A DNA stretch of 64,000 nt from CALROG01 sp943369755 (GCA_943369755.1 CALROG020000001.1:118601-182600); one strand, 5' to 3'. Positions 36,533 through 45,049 are shown, counted from the first letter of the stretch. The notes: generated by a model from the letters alone, not told the origin. Numbers and translations are program-made.

Positions 36533-37939
36533 TCAGGCCATCTTGCTGATGGCGAAGCTCTTGGAATACTCCGCCGCCTTGGCGGCGTCAAACTCGCGGC
36601 CCATGATCTTGAACTTCGGGTATGCACCCTCAGGCACCTTCTGGCCCAGCTCTTTCATGTGCTTTTTGGCGTCGGTAATCAGGAACACCTTTTCGGCGAT
36701 CTGCTTGTAGTTGACGTCGCCCTTGATGTAGCCCCAACGCTGCATCTGGGTGAGCATCCACACCGCCATGCTCTGCCAGGGGATCGGGTCAAAGTCGGCG
36801 CGATCCGGCACGTTCTTCACGTTGCCCAGGCCGTCGGCAAACTTGCCGGTCAGCACCTGGGTGAGCACCGTTTCGGGTTGATTCAGGTACTGCGCAGGCG
36901 CGATCACCTTGGCGATCAGCTCACGGTTCTTGGGGTCGCGTGCCATGGCCGCTGCGGTGAGCACAGCGCGGTACAGCGCCGCGAAGGTGTTCGGGTTCTT
37001 CTGGATGAACTCGGTGCTGGTGCCAAACGCACAGCAAGGGTGTCCGTCCCACAGCTCTTTGGTCAGGATGTGCAGAAAGCCAATTTCCTCAAACACTGCC
37101 CGCTGGTTGAACGGATCGGGGCCCAGGTAGCCGTCAATGTTTCCCGCGCGCAGGTTGGCCACCATTTCGGGCGGCGGCACGACGCGGATCTGGATGTCGG
37201 TGTCGGGGTTCAGGCCGGCCTCGGCCACGTAGTAGCGCAACAGGAAGTTGTGCATGCTGTACTCGAACGGCACCGCAAACTTGAAGCCCTTCCACAGCTT
37301 GGGGTCGCGTTTGTCCTTGTGCTTGTTGGCCAGGGTGATGGCCTGCCCGTTGGTGTTCTGGATCGTGGCCACGTTCATGGGAACCTGGTTGGAGCCAATG
37401 CCCATCGAGATGGCCAGCGGCATCGGGCTCAGGAAGTGGGTGGCGTCGTATTCCTTGTTGATCATCTTGTCGCGGATCAGCGCCCAGCCGGCGGTCTTGG
37501 TCACTTCGACATTCAGGCCCTGCTTTTGGTAAAAGCCCAGCGGGTGCGCCATGATCAGCGGCGTGGCGCAGGTGATCGGGATGAAGCCGATCTTGAGGTT
37601 GGTTTTTTCCAGCGCGCCCTTGCTGTCCTGCGCCATGGCCTGCATGGTGCCCACCGGCAGCACGCTGGCAATGGCAGCCATCGCCGTGCCCTTGCCCACC
37701 GCGCGCAGGAAGCGGCGGCGCACGGCGTCTTGCGGGAACAGCGCCTTCACCAGCGTGGCCTCGATGAATTCATTGCTGTAGGCCTCGAACTCGCTGGTCA
37801 GGCTGCGTTTGCGCAATTCCACCGCAGCGGCGTCAGCCGCCACCTCGGCATGATGGTCGGCCACGGAATGGTCGCGCCCGCAACTGCACTTGAGCATCAA
37901 TGGGCGGTCGGCATCATAGGGAGAGAAAAATTCGGACAT
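36533..37939 (-). CDS. ABC transporter substrate-binding protein, NrtA/CmpA/CynA-like
   Basis: 468-residue anion-binding protein of the nitrate/cyanate/bicarbonate family; the core (KIGFIPITCATPLIMAHPLG onward) is typical. It has an unusual N-terminus: about 73 residues with CSCGRDH (Cys18, Cys20, His24) precede a Tat-type signal RRRFLRAVGKGTAMAAI. The protein would therefore be exported folded with a long cytoplasmic lead. The start at 37939 has GAGGTG 5 bp upstream. First gene of the operon leading to cynS. Confidence 0.9.
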   Translation of the reverse strand: MSEFFSPYDADRPLMLKCSCGRDHSVADHHAEVAADAAAVELRKRSLTSEFEAYSNEFIEATLVKALFPQDAVRRRFLRAVGKGTAMAAIASVLPVGTMQAMAQDSKGALEKTNLKIGFIPITCATPLIMAHPLGFYQKQGLNVEVTKTAGWALIRDKMINKEYDATHFLSPMPLAISMGIGSNQVPMNVATIQNTNGQAITLANKHKDKRDPKLWKGFKFAVPFEYSMHNFLLRYYVAEAGLNPDTDIQIRVVPPPEMVANLRAGNIDGYLGPDPFNQRAVFEEIGFLHILTKELWDGHPCCAFGTSTEFIQKNPNTFAALYRAVLTAAAMARDPKNRELIAKVIAPAQYLNQPETVLTQVLTGKFADGLGNVKNVPDRADFDPIPWQSMAVWMLTQMQRWGYIKGDVNYKQIAEKVFLITDAKKHMKELGQKVPEGAYPKFKIMGREFDAAKAAEYSKSFAISKMA

Positions 37940-37972
37940 GGCACACCTCTCGGAGTTGGGTGGGTAGTCCAA

Positions 37973-37988
37973 CGCAAGGCACGGGCCA
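37973..37988 (-). promoter_or_regulatory. Candidate sigma-54 promoter of the cyanate operon
   Basis: On the minus strand CTGGCCCGTGCCTTGCGT has GG and GC exactly 10 bp apart, as in the -24/-12 consensus TGGCAC-N5-TTGCW. It would start transcription about 23 bp before the binding-protein ATG. Such promoters are common for nitrogen-source genes. One near-match can occur by chance in GC-rich DNA. Confidence 0.45.
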
Positions 37989-38051
37989 GTTCGGGTCAAA
38001 TCCGGCCCGAAAGGAGCGCTTTGCCGCATTTGGCACCCGCGTGCTCTACGC

Positions 38052-38073
38052 TTTGTAGGGGTAGCCCTACAAA
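38052..38073. promoter_or_regulatory. Inverted repeat between regulator and cyanate operon
   Basis: A perfect 9-bp inverted repeat TTTGTAGGG / CCCTACAAA with a 4-base centre. The minus strand contains TACCCCT, which fits the NarL heptamer (TACYYMT). It lies 7 bp after the response-regulator gene and 113 bp before the binding-protein gene. It may be an operator for that regulator; lacking a T-run, it is a poor terminator. Confidence 0.5.
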
Positions 38074-38080
38074 CCATGGG

Positions 38081-38734
38081 TCAGCCCGCGCGCGAAACCA
38101 GCCTTTCAGCGTACAAAACCAGCTCCACATCATTTTTGGTACCCGTCTTCTCCAGAACGCGGGCGCGGTAAGTGCTGACCGTGTTTGGTGCGAGGTTCAG
38201 GCTTGCACCAATTTGGCTCACGCTCTGCCCGGCTGTGAGCAGGCGAAAAACCTGATATTCGCGGTGCGACAGCGCTTCGGGCCCGACCTTGGCCGAGGCG
38301 CCGCCCACCGCGCTGGCCAGCGCCTCGGCGGTGGCGGGCGTCACGTACCGGCCACCGGCAGCCACCTTGCGCACGGCGGCCACCATGTCGTCGGGGTCAG
38401 CGCTCTTGTTCAGGTACCCGGCGGCACCGAGCTTGATGCAGCGCACCGCGTACTGTTTTTCGGGGTAGGTGCTGAGCATCAGCACCGGCAGCGCAGGCCA
38501 GCGTTTGCGCAACTCCTGCAGCACGTCCAGCCCGTCGCGCCCGGGCATGGCGATGTCCAGCAGCACCACACCCAGCGCGCCGTCGTGCGCCTGCACGGCG
38601 TCCAGCACTTCGGCACCGGTGGTGGCCTCGGCACACACCTCGATGTCGGGTGCATCGGCCAGCACCTGCTTCAGGCCCTCGCGCACGATGCGGTGGTCGT
38701 CGCCCAACAGGACACGAATCGGTTTGCTATACAT
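38081..38734 (-). CDS. Response regulator, NarL/FixJ family
   Basis: 217-residue regulator. The receiver domain has GDDH at 9-12, phospho-Asp in VVLLDIAMPGRDGL (about 58), and Lys in YLNKSADPDD. The LuxR-type helix-turn-helix is at the C-terminus (LSHREYQVFRLLTAGQSVSQIG onward). Its gene overlaps the kinase gene by 8 bp. It lies directly upstream of the cyanate operon on the same strand and probably regulates it, which differs from the LysR-type CynR control known in E. coli. Confidence 0.9.
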   Translation of the reverse strand: MYSKPIRVLLGDDHRIVREGLKQVLADAPDIEVCAEATTGAEVLDAVQAHDGALGVVLLDIAMPGRDGLDVLQELRKRWPALPVLMLSTYPEKQYAVRCIKLGAAGYLNKSADPDDMVAAVRKVAAGGRYVTPATAEALASAVGGASAKVGPEALSHREYQVFRLLTAGQSVSQIGASLNLAPNTVSTYRARVLEKTGTKNDVELVLYAERLVSRAG

Positions 38735-39974
38735 TTTGTAGTGGCAGGCGCAGATGGAATGCGGCCCCCAGGCCAATTTGGCTGTCAATCTCGATCACCC
38801 CGCCGAAATGGCGGGCGCGTTCGCGCATGCCCATCACGCCGTAGGCGGTGGCGGCCTCAAAGGCCTCGGGCAGCGCACCGCGCCCGTCGTCGCGCACAGT
38901 GATGTGCAGCGCCTGCGCGTCGGCCGCGATGCGCACCGCCACATGGCGGGCCTGGGCATGGCGGCCCACGTTGGACAGCATCTCCTGAAAGATTCGAAAC
39001 ACCGCCATGGCGGCGGGCTCGGGCAGCTCGGGCGCGGCGTCCACCTGCATTTGCCAGTCCAGCGCCAGCTCGGCCGACTGCACAAATTCGTGTGCCTGCC
39101 ACTCCAGCGCGGCCCACAGGCCCTGATGGTCCAGGATGCTCGGGCGCAGGTCGGTGATGATGCGGCCCACGTTGTCTACCGCGCTCTCAATCAGGCGGCT
39201 CATGTTCTGGCACTTGCTGCGCATGCGCTCACGCATGGCCTGAGCTGCTTCGGCCTCGCGCGACTGCTGCTCAGCCAGGCGCTTGTCCAGCCAGTTCACG
39301 TCCATCTTCAGCGCCACCAGCAGGCTGCCCAGCTCGTCGTGCACCTCGCGGGCAATGCGGGTGCGCTCCTCCTCGCGCACCTGCTCGGAATACGCCGCCA
39401 ATTCACGCAGCTGGCCCAGCGCCACCGACAGTTCGCGCGTGCGCTCGGCCACCCGCAGCTCAAGCTCGTCCTTGGCCTTTTGCAGTGCGTCGGCGGCGCG
39501 CTTGCGCTCGGTGATGTCCACAAAGGTGATGACCGCACCGCGCACCTGCGCGCCGTCCAGGATGGGGTGGCTCGAATACTCCACCGCAAAAGCGCTGCGG
39601 TCGCGCCGCCAGAACACCTCGGTGTCAATGCGGCAGGGCAGCCCACGGCGAAAGGCGTTGAAGATCGGGCAGTCGGTGTCGGGGTAGTGCGAGCCGTCGG
39701 CGTGCGAATGGTGCGTCAGCTCGTGCATGTTGCGGCCCAGCACGTCGACCGGCTCAAAGCCCAGCATGCGCGCGCCGGCCCGGTTGATGAAGGTGCAGTG
39801 GCCGGCCAGGTCAATGCCGAAGATGCCTTCCCCAGTGGACTCCAGCAACAGCCCAAGCTGGTGCTGCCAGAGTGGGTCAGGCGTGGCGGGGGGCTGGTTG
39901 TGCCATTGCAGGGCGTCGGCGTGCATGGGCTTGGTGCACGCAATGGTCGTGCCAGTCTGGTGCAAAACATGCAC
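38727..39974 (-). CDS. PAS-domain sensor histidine kinase (HisKA_3 type)
   Basis: 415-residue kinase without transmembrane segments, hence cytoplasmic. A PAS domain spans about residues 40-160 (LLESTGEGIFGIDLAGH to VRGAVITFVDITERKRA). A coiled coil follows, then the NarX/DegS-type H-box REEERTRIAREVHDELGSLL and an ATPase domain with RDDGRGALPEAF and GVMGMRERA. The PAS domain contains two cysteines near CPIFNAFRRGLPC that could bind a cofactor; that is speculative. Confidence 0.88.
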   Translation of the reverse strand: MHVLHQTGTTIACTKPMHADALQWHNQPPATPDPLWQHQLGLLLESTGEGIFGIDLAGHCTFINRAGARMLGFEPVDVLGRNMHELTHHSHADGSHYPDTDCPIFNAFRRGLPCRIDTEVFWRRDRSAFAVEYSSHPILDGAQVRGAVITFVDITERKRAADALQKAKDELELRVAERTRELSVALGQLRELAAYSEQVREEERTRIAREVHDELGSLLVALKMDVNWLDKRLAEQQSREAEAAQAMRERMRSKCQNMSRLIESAVDNVGRIITDLRPSILDHQGLWAALEWQAHEFVQSAELALDWQMQVDAAPELPEPAAMAVFRIFQEMLSNVGRHAQARHVAVRIAADAQALHITVRDDGRGALPEAFEAATAYGVMGMRERARHFGGVIEIDSQIGLGAAFHLRLPLQNV

Positions 39975-39987
39975 CAGAAAAGGCGGG

Positions 39988-40455
39988 TTACAAACCCAGG
40001 TCGCTCAAACCCGGGTGGTCGTCCGGGCGCCGACCCAGCGGCCAGTGAAACTTGCGGTCCGCCACTGCAATGGGCAAATCATTGATGCTGGCGAAGCGCC
40101 GCTGCATGAAACCCTGCTCGTTGAATTCCCAGTTTTCATTGCCGTAGCTGCGAAACCACTGGCCGGTGTCGTCGTGGCATTCATAGGCAAAGCGCACCGC
40201 AATGCGGTTGCCGGTGAAGGCCCACAGCTCCTTGATGAGCCGGTAGTTCAGCTCGCGGGCCCACTTGCGCTGCAAGAAACCGCGCACCTGCTCGCGGCCC
40301 ACCGGAAATTCAGCGCGGTTGCGCCAGCGCGTGTCTTCGGTATAGACCTGCACCACGCGGTCGGGGTCGCGGGTGTTCCAGGCGTCTTCCGCCATGCGCA
40401 CTTTCTGTGCGGCGGTTTCGGCGGTGAAGGGGGGCAGGGGCGGCTTGGTTTCCAT
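39988..40455 (-). CDS. DUF1348 / SnoaL-like NTF2-fold protein
   Basis: 155-residue small soluble protein; VRMAEDAWNTRDPDRVVQVY and REQVRGFLQRKW are typical of the DUF1348 group of the NTF2-like superfamily. The C-terminal SINDLPI and RRPDDHPGLSDLGL are also characteristic. Reaction unknown. It is divergent from a TetR gene, with a palindromic operator 13 bp upstream, so it is probably repressed by that regulator. Confidence 0.85.
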   Translation of the reverse strand: METKPPLPPFTAETAAQKVRMAEDAWNTRDPDRVVQVYTEDTRWRNRAEFPVGREQVRGFLQRKWARELNYRLIKELWAFTGNRIAVRFAYECHDDTGQWFRSYGNENWEFNEQGFMQRRFASINDLPIAVADRKFHWPLGRRPDDHPGLSDLGL

Positions 40456-40468
40456 GGCATTCCTTGAA

Positions 40469-40486
40469 GTAGACAGACCTGTCTAC
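40469..40486. promoter_or_regulatory. TetR-family operator
   Basis: Perfect 8-bp arms GTAGACAG / CTGTCTAC with a 2-bp centre, midway between the divergent DUF1348 and TetR start codons (13 and 10 bp away). The TAGAC..GTCTA form is a known half-site pattern for TetR-family repressors. Confidence 0.8.
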
Positions 40487-40496
40487 AATCTAACAC

Positions 40497-41045
40497 ATGG
40501 ACCTGAGCCACCTGCCCGCGCGCGAGCGCATCCTCGTCACTGCCCACGCCTTGTTTTACCGCGACGGCATCCGTGCCACCGGGGTGGACCGGTTGATTGC
40601 CGAGTCGGGCGTGGCCAAGCTCACCTTCTACCGGCACTTCCCCAGCAAGGACGACCTGGTGCGGGCCTTTCTGGACTACCGGCACCAGCGCTGGATGGCC
40701 TGGTTTGTAGACGCACTGGGCCGCCACGGGGCGACACCCGGCGGCGGGTTGATGCCCGTGGCTGATGCACTGGCCGAATGGTTTGCCGACCCGGCGTTCA
40801 GGGGCTGCGCCTTCATCAACTCCGTGGCCGAGGTGGGCGGCAGCCTGCCCGATGTGCTGGCGATTGCACGCCGCCACAAGCAAGACATGACGGATGTACT
40901 TGCCGGGCTGGTGCCCGCAGGGCGAACACAAAGCGAAGTAGCGGGCGCTGCCGCCGTGGCGGTGGACGGCGCCATCGTGCAGGCGCAGATTACGGGCGGG
41001 GTGGCGGCCCTGGTACCGCTCAGGGCGCTACTGGCCGCGCTGTGA
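40497..41045 (+). CDS. TetR/AcrR family transcriptional regulator
   Basis: 182-residue repressor. The N-terminal helix-turn-helix is clear (YRDGIRATGVDRLIAESG then VAKLTFYRHFPSKDDLVRAF). The C-terminal ligand domain contains GCAFINSVAEVG. It is divergent from the DUF1348 gene and probably represses both genes through the shared operator. Ligand unknown. Confidence 0.9.
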   Translation: MDLSHLPARERILVTAHALFYRDGIRATGVDRLIAESGVAKLTFYRHFPSKDDLVRAFLDYRHQRWMAWFVDALGRHGATPGGGLMPVADALAEWFADPAFRGCAFINSVAEVGGSLPDVLAIARRHKQDMTDVLAGLVPAGRTQSEVAGAAAVAVDGAIVQAQITGGVAALVPLRALLAAL

Positions 41046-41059
41046 GCTGCGCGAGCCGC

Positions 41060-41248
41060 TTACCACTCGCCAGATTCACGCACCCGCTGGGCCAGGTCGA
41101 ACTCGGTCGGTTCGTACTGCCAGGTGGGCTGCGTGGCGTCGGCCAAGGGCTCCCGTGCCGACTGGACGGGCATGGACGGCGCGACAAAAGCAGAAGCCGC
41201 CGGTACGTTTGGCGACAAAAATGAGGGCATCACAGCAGACAAGCGCAT
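41060..41248 (-). CDS. Small hypothetical protein
   Basis: 62 residues, Pro- and Ala-rich at the N-terminus, with a C-terminal YEPTEFDLAQRVRESGEW. A strong Shine-Dalgarno (AAAGGAA, 6 bp upstream) supports the ATG at 41248. It is convergent with the TetR gene (14 bp apart). No domain recognised. Confidence 0.55.
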   Translation of the reverse strand: MRLSAVMPSFLSPNVPAASAFVAPSMPVQSAREPLADATQPTWQYEPTEFDLAQRVRESGEW

Positions 41249-41358
41249 GGCAGTTCCTTTCTGCCCTCAAGTGTAGAAACGGCGCGGTTTTTCGGATGTG
41301 ATGAAGCGCACATTGCCAGCAAAAATCTGGCGACCCGTGTTGAAAAAGCAACGCTGCT

Positions 41359-42183
41359 TCAGTTGGGTGGCAAGGGTGCCGGGCGAAGTGTTTCCAGCGG
41401 CAGTGAAGCCACTTCCTGTAACAACAATGCCAGCTGCTGGCCCGCTGCGTCAATGACAGCGCGGCCCTTGTCGGCGGTGGCAATTGCCGCGTTGCCGGCC
41501 GCGCCCATCGGGTTGTAGTCCTGCATCTGCCAGCCCAGCTTGGCGCTGGTGCCGTTGCCCAGGATGGGGTACTTGGCCGCCCGCTCCTGCGCGCTGGACT
41601 TGAAGTCCCGGGCCTGGGCCATGCTTACAAACTGCGGGCGCAGCGCCAGCATCATCGAGGTTTCCATGTCGCCGGCATGGATGCCAAAGCGGTGCTCTTC
41701 AGGCGGGAACAGGCCGTTGACCGCGTCGCCCAGCGGCAAGGTGAACCAGTTGGTGGAATAAACAATCAGGTCGTGCGCGCTGCGCAGGTCGCGCGCCACG
41801 ATGTCCATCACGCTGAGCTGGCCGCCATGCGAATTGAACAGCACCAGCTTCTTGATGCCGGTGCGCGCCACGCAGGCCCCCAGCTCCATCCACACACGAA
41901 TGAGCGTCTCGGCACTCAGCGTCAGCGTACCGGGGAAGCGAATATGTTCATTGCTTTTGCCCACTTGCTGGGTGGGCAAAAACAACACCGGCAGGCTGGC
42001 CGGCAGGTGCGGCAGCGAAGCGGCAATCACCCCGTCCACCAGCGTGGTGTCCACGCTCACGGGCAGGTGCGGGCCGTGCTGCTCGATGGCCGCCACCGGC
42101 AGCACCGCCACGGTGGCGGGGGCGTCCAGCTGCGCGAAGTCGCGGGTGGACAAGTCGGCCCAGAAGCGGGATTTAAGATTCAT
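41359..42183 (-). CDS. Creatininase family amidohydrolase
   Basis: 274-residue metal-dependent amidohydrolase of the creatininase family, which also includes enzymes of flavin and PQQ-like or mycofactocin pathways. Metal ligands are visible in AIEQHGPHLPVSVD, FNSHGGQLSVMD and GIHAGDMETSMML. Length fits. Substrate cannot be assigned; creatinine breakdown is only one possibility. It is 27 bp downstream of aceE. Confidence 0.88.
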   Translation of the reverse strand: MNLKSRFWADLSTRDFAQLDAPATVAVLPVAAIEQHGPHLPVSVDTTLVDGVIAASLPHLPASLPVLFLPTQQVGKSNEHIRFPGTLTLSAETLIRVWMELGACVARTGIKKLVLFNSHGGQLSVMDIVARDLRSAHDLIVYSTNWFTLPLGDAVNGLFPPEEHRFGIHAGDMETSMMLALRPQFVSMAQARDFKSSAQERAAKYPILGNGTSAKLGWQMQDYNPMGAAGNAAIATADKGRAVIDAAGQQLALLLQEVASLPLETLRPAPLPPN

Positions 42184-42210
42184 GCCGCCATCTTAGGGGC
42201 CGCCGCTGGC

Positions 42211-44850
42211 TCAGGCCTCCGGCGATAACCCCAAGCTGCGCCGGGCTGCCCGCACGATGCTGGCCGCGTCCACGCCAAAGAACTGGCGCAGGGCGGCGCG
42301 CGTGTCGCTGCGGCCAAAGCCGTCGGTGCCCAGGGTGACGTACTGGCGGCCTTCGGGGATGAAGGCGCGGATGCTTTCCGGAACGACGCGCACATAGTCG
42401 GTGGCGGCCACCACAGGGCCCTGGCTGCTGGCGAGCTGGCGGGCGATGTGGGGCAAGCGCCCCTCGCCTTGCGCCTCGCAGGCCATGCCGTCGCGGGCCA
42501 GCTCGCTCCAGCTGGTGACGCTGTACACGTCCACCGCCAGGCCTTGGGCGGCCAGTTGGTCGGCGGCCTTGAGCACTTCGGTCAAGATGGCACCAGAGCC
42601 CAACAGCGTTACTGATTTTGATGAAATCTGGCTGTAGCCCGCATGCAAATTGCGTGAGCCACTATTAAATTTGTAGCAACCGCGAATCACGTCGGCCTCT
42701 GCCCCCGGCGGCAAGTCGGGCTGGGCGTAGTTCTCGTTCATGAGGGTGACGTAGTAGAAAACGTCTTTTTGCTCGACCAGCATTTCGCGCAGGCCATGGT
42801 CGATGATCACCGCCATCTCACCGGCAAAGGCCGGGTCCCACGCCCGGCAGTTGGGGATGGTGGCCGCTATCAGGTGGCTGGAGCCGTCCTGGTGCTGCAG
42901 GCCTTCCCCGCCCAGCGTGGTGCGGCCGCTGGTGGCACCCAGCAGGAAGCCGCGGGCGCGCTGGTCGGCCGCGGCCCAGATGGCGTCGCCCACGCGCTGA
43001 AAGCCAAACATGCTGTAGTAAATGTAGAAGGGCAACATGGCCAGGCCGTGCACGCTGTAGCTGGTGGCGGCGGCCGTCCAGCTTGCAATGGCACCCGCCT
43101 CTGAAATGCCCTCTTCCAGAATCTGGCCGTCCAGCGCCTCGCGGTAGCTCAGCACCGAGCCAATGTCTTCGGGCTCGTAGCGCTGGCCCACGCTGCTGTA
43201 AATGCCCACCTGCTTGAACAGGTTGGCCATGCCGAAGGTGCGCGCCTCGTCGGCCACGATGGGCACCACGCGCGGACCCAACTGCGCGTCTTTCAGCAGG
43301 TTGCCCAACAGGCGCACAAAGGCCATGGTGGTGCTCATCTCTTTGCCTGCGGCCTGCGTGGCAAACGCGGCATACGACGCCAGCGGCGGCACCGGCAGCG
43401 CGTCGCACGCCGTGTAGCGCTTGGGCAGGTGGCCGCCCAGCGCGGCGCGGCGGGCCTGCAGGTATTGCAGCTCGGCGCTGTCTGGCGCGGGCTTGAAGAA
43501 TTCAAGGTTGGTGGCCTGCGCGTCTGTCAGCGGCAGGTTGAAGCGGTTGCGGAACTCGATGAGCGCGGCCTCGTCCAGCTTCTTCTGGCTGTGCGTGGTC
43601 ATCTTGCCCTGGCCGGCCGCGCCCATGCCGTAGCCTTTTTTGGTGTGCGCCAGGATCACCGTGGGCTGGCCGCGGTGGCTGGCGGCCGCGGCATAGGCGG
43701 CGTGGATCTTCACCATGTCGTGCCCGCCGCGCTTGAGCCGGTCGATCTGCTCGTCCGTCAACCCCATGGCCAGGCGCTGGAGCTCCGCGTTCTGGCCAAA
43801 GAAATGGTCGCGGTTGAAGCGGCCGTCTTTGGCGGCAAAGGTCTGCATCTGCCCGTCCACCGTGTCGGCAAAGGCCTGCACCAGCGCGCCAGATACGTCG
43901 CGGGCAAACAGGCCGTCCCAGTCACTGCCCCAGACCAGCTTGATGACGTTCCAGCCCGCGCCGCGGAAGAGCTTCTCCAGCTCGTCGATGATGCGGCCGT
44001 TGCCGCGCACCGGGCCGTCCAGCCGCTGCAGGTTGCAGTTGACCACCCAGACCAGGTTGTCCAGCTTCTCGCGGCTGGCGAGCGTCAGCGCGCTCATGGA
44101 TTCGGGCTCGTCCATCTCGCCGTCGCCAAACACGCCCCACACTTTGCGCGCGCCGCAGTCCAGCAGGTTGCGGTGCGTGAGGTAGCGCATGAAGCGCGCG
44201 TGGTAGATGCTGCTGATGGGCCCCAGCCCCATGGAGCCAGTGGGGAACTGCCAGAAATCCGGCATCAGCCAGGGGTGCGGGTAGCTGCTGAGGCCCCGCG
44301 CACCGGCGGACGGCGCGGTGATCTCTTGCCGGTAGTGGGCCAGGTCGTTTTCCGTCAAGCGGCCTTCAAGAAAAGCGCGGGCATAGACGCCGGGCGCACT
44401 GTGGGGCTGGAAGAAGACCAGGTCGCCGCCATGCGCATCGTTGCGCGCATGGAAGAAATGGTTGAACCCCACTTCAAACAAATCCGCCGCGCTGGCATAG
44501 CTGGCAATGTGGCCACCCAGCTCGCCATAGGCGCCATTGGCGCGCGCCACCATGGCCAGCGCATTCCAGCGCATAAGGGAGGCGAGCTTTTCCTCCAGCG
44601 CCAGGTCGCCGGGGAACGGCGGCTGCGCGTCGACTGCGATGGTGTTGACATAGGGCGTGACCAGCTCGGGCTGCCAGGCCAACTGCGCCGTGCGCGCCAT
44701 GCGCACCAGCGCGTCGAGCATGAAGCGCGCACGCGCTGGCCCCTGCGTGGCCACCAGGGCCAGAAAGGCGTCGCGCCATTCGGCGGTTTCGGCCGGGTCC
44801 GTGTCAGCGCCGTCGGCGGCCAGGAAGCGGGTGATGCTGTGGTCTGTCAT
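42211..44850 (-). CDS. aceE: Pyruvate dehydrogenase E1 component, homodimeric AceE type
   Basis: 879-residue thiamine-diphosphate enzyme that decarboxylates pyruvate and acetylates the E2 lipoyl group. The ThDP motif is GDGEMDEPES through NLVWVVNCNLQRLDGP; HARNDAHGGDLVFFQPHSAPG, SSYPHPWLMPDFWQFPTGSMG and GKMTTHSQKK are typical. No E2 (aceF) or lpd gene is next to it, so it may be a second copy that serves the main complex. Repeat copy 7 replaces the loop before LLGSGAILTEV in frame. Confidence 0.93.
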   Translation of the reverse strand: MTDHSITRFLAADGADTDPAETAEWRDAFLALVATQGPARARFMLDALVRMARTAQLAWQPELVTPYVNTIAVDAQPPFPGDLALEEKLASLMRWNALAMVARANGAYGELGGHIASYASAADLFEVGFNHFFHARNDAHGGDLVFFQPHSAPGVYARAFLEGRLTENDLAHYRQEITAPSAGARGLSSYPHPWLMPDFWQFPTGSMGLGPISSIYHARFMRYLTHRNLLDCGARKVWGVFGDGEMDEPESMSALTLASREKLDNLVWVVNCNLQRLDGPVRGNGRIIDELEKLFRGAGWNVIKLVWGSDWDGLFARDVSGALVQAFADTVDGQMQTFAAKDGRFNRDHFFGQNAELQRLAMGLTDEQIDRLKRGGHDMVKIHAAYAAAASHRGQPTVILAHTKKGYGMGAAGQGKMTTHSQKKLDEAALIEFRNRFNLPLTDAQATNLEFFKPAPDSAELQYLQARRAALGGHLPKRYTACDALPVPPLASYAAFATQAAGKEMSTTMAFVRLLGNLLKDAQLGPRVVPIVADEARTFGMANLFKQVGIYSSVGQRYEPEDIGSVLSYREALDGQILEEGISEAGAIASWTAAATSYSVHGLAMLPFYIYYSMFGFQRVGDAIWAAADQRARGFLLGATSGRTTLGGEGLQHQDGSSHLIAATIPNCRAWDPAFAGEMAVIIDHGLREMLVEQKDVFYYVTLMNENYAQPDLPPGAEADVIRGCYKFNSGSRNLHAGYSQISSKSVTLLGSGAILTEVLKAADQLAAQGLAVDVYSVTSWSELARDGMACEAQGEGRLPHIARQLASSQGPVVAATDYVRVVPESIRAFIPEGRQYVTLGTDGFGRSDTRAALRQFFGVDAASIVRAARRSLGLSPEA
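42628..42678 (-). repeat. Interspersed ~48-bp repeat, copy 7, inside aceE
   Basis: Reverse orientation on the plus strand: GGCTGTAGCCCGCAT, spacer, TGCGTGAGCCACTAT, TAAATTTGTAGC. It encodes about 17 residues (CYKFNSGSRNLHAGYSQ) in frame just before the C-terminal domain of AceE. Confidence 0.85.
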
Positions 44851-44995
44851 GCCGTCACTTTAGGCGGCACGCGGCAGAATGAGGTTTCGAAAATGACCTG
44901 AAATAGCGCCAGTCAAGCAGGAACTGCCGTCACATGAATTGTTTGCGATATTTTTTGGCTGCCGCCTTTCGCGCATGAAACAAGTCGTACAGACG

Positions 44996-45025
44996 AAACA
45001 ATGCCGGACAAGTCCGGCATTGTTT
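44996..45025. terminator. Terminator hairpin
   Basis: A perfect 14-bp stem AAACAATGCCGGAC / GTCCGGCATTGTTT with a 2-base centre, directly downstream of the small exported-protein gene at 45050-45379. The T-run is short (TTGTTT), so strength is uncertain. Confidence 0.65.
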
Positions 45026-45049
45026 TGGGCGTGAAGAGGCGAGCGCGAG

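Noticed and set aside
36137..38902. 921-codon open frame on the plus strand across the binding-protein, permease and regulator genes
   Set aside because: It lies antisense to well-supported genes with clear motifs. Its translation is rich in His, Arg, Gln and Gly with no domain, as expected for the complementary frame of GC-rich coding DNA.
43429..44901. 490-codon plus-strand frame antisense to aceE
   Set aside because: AceE on the minus strand is complete and strongly conserved; the plus frame has no start signal or motif.
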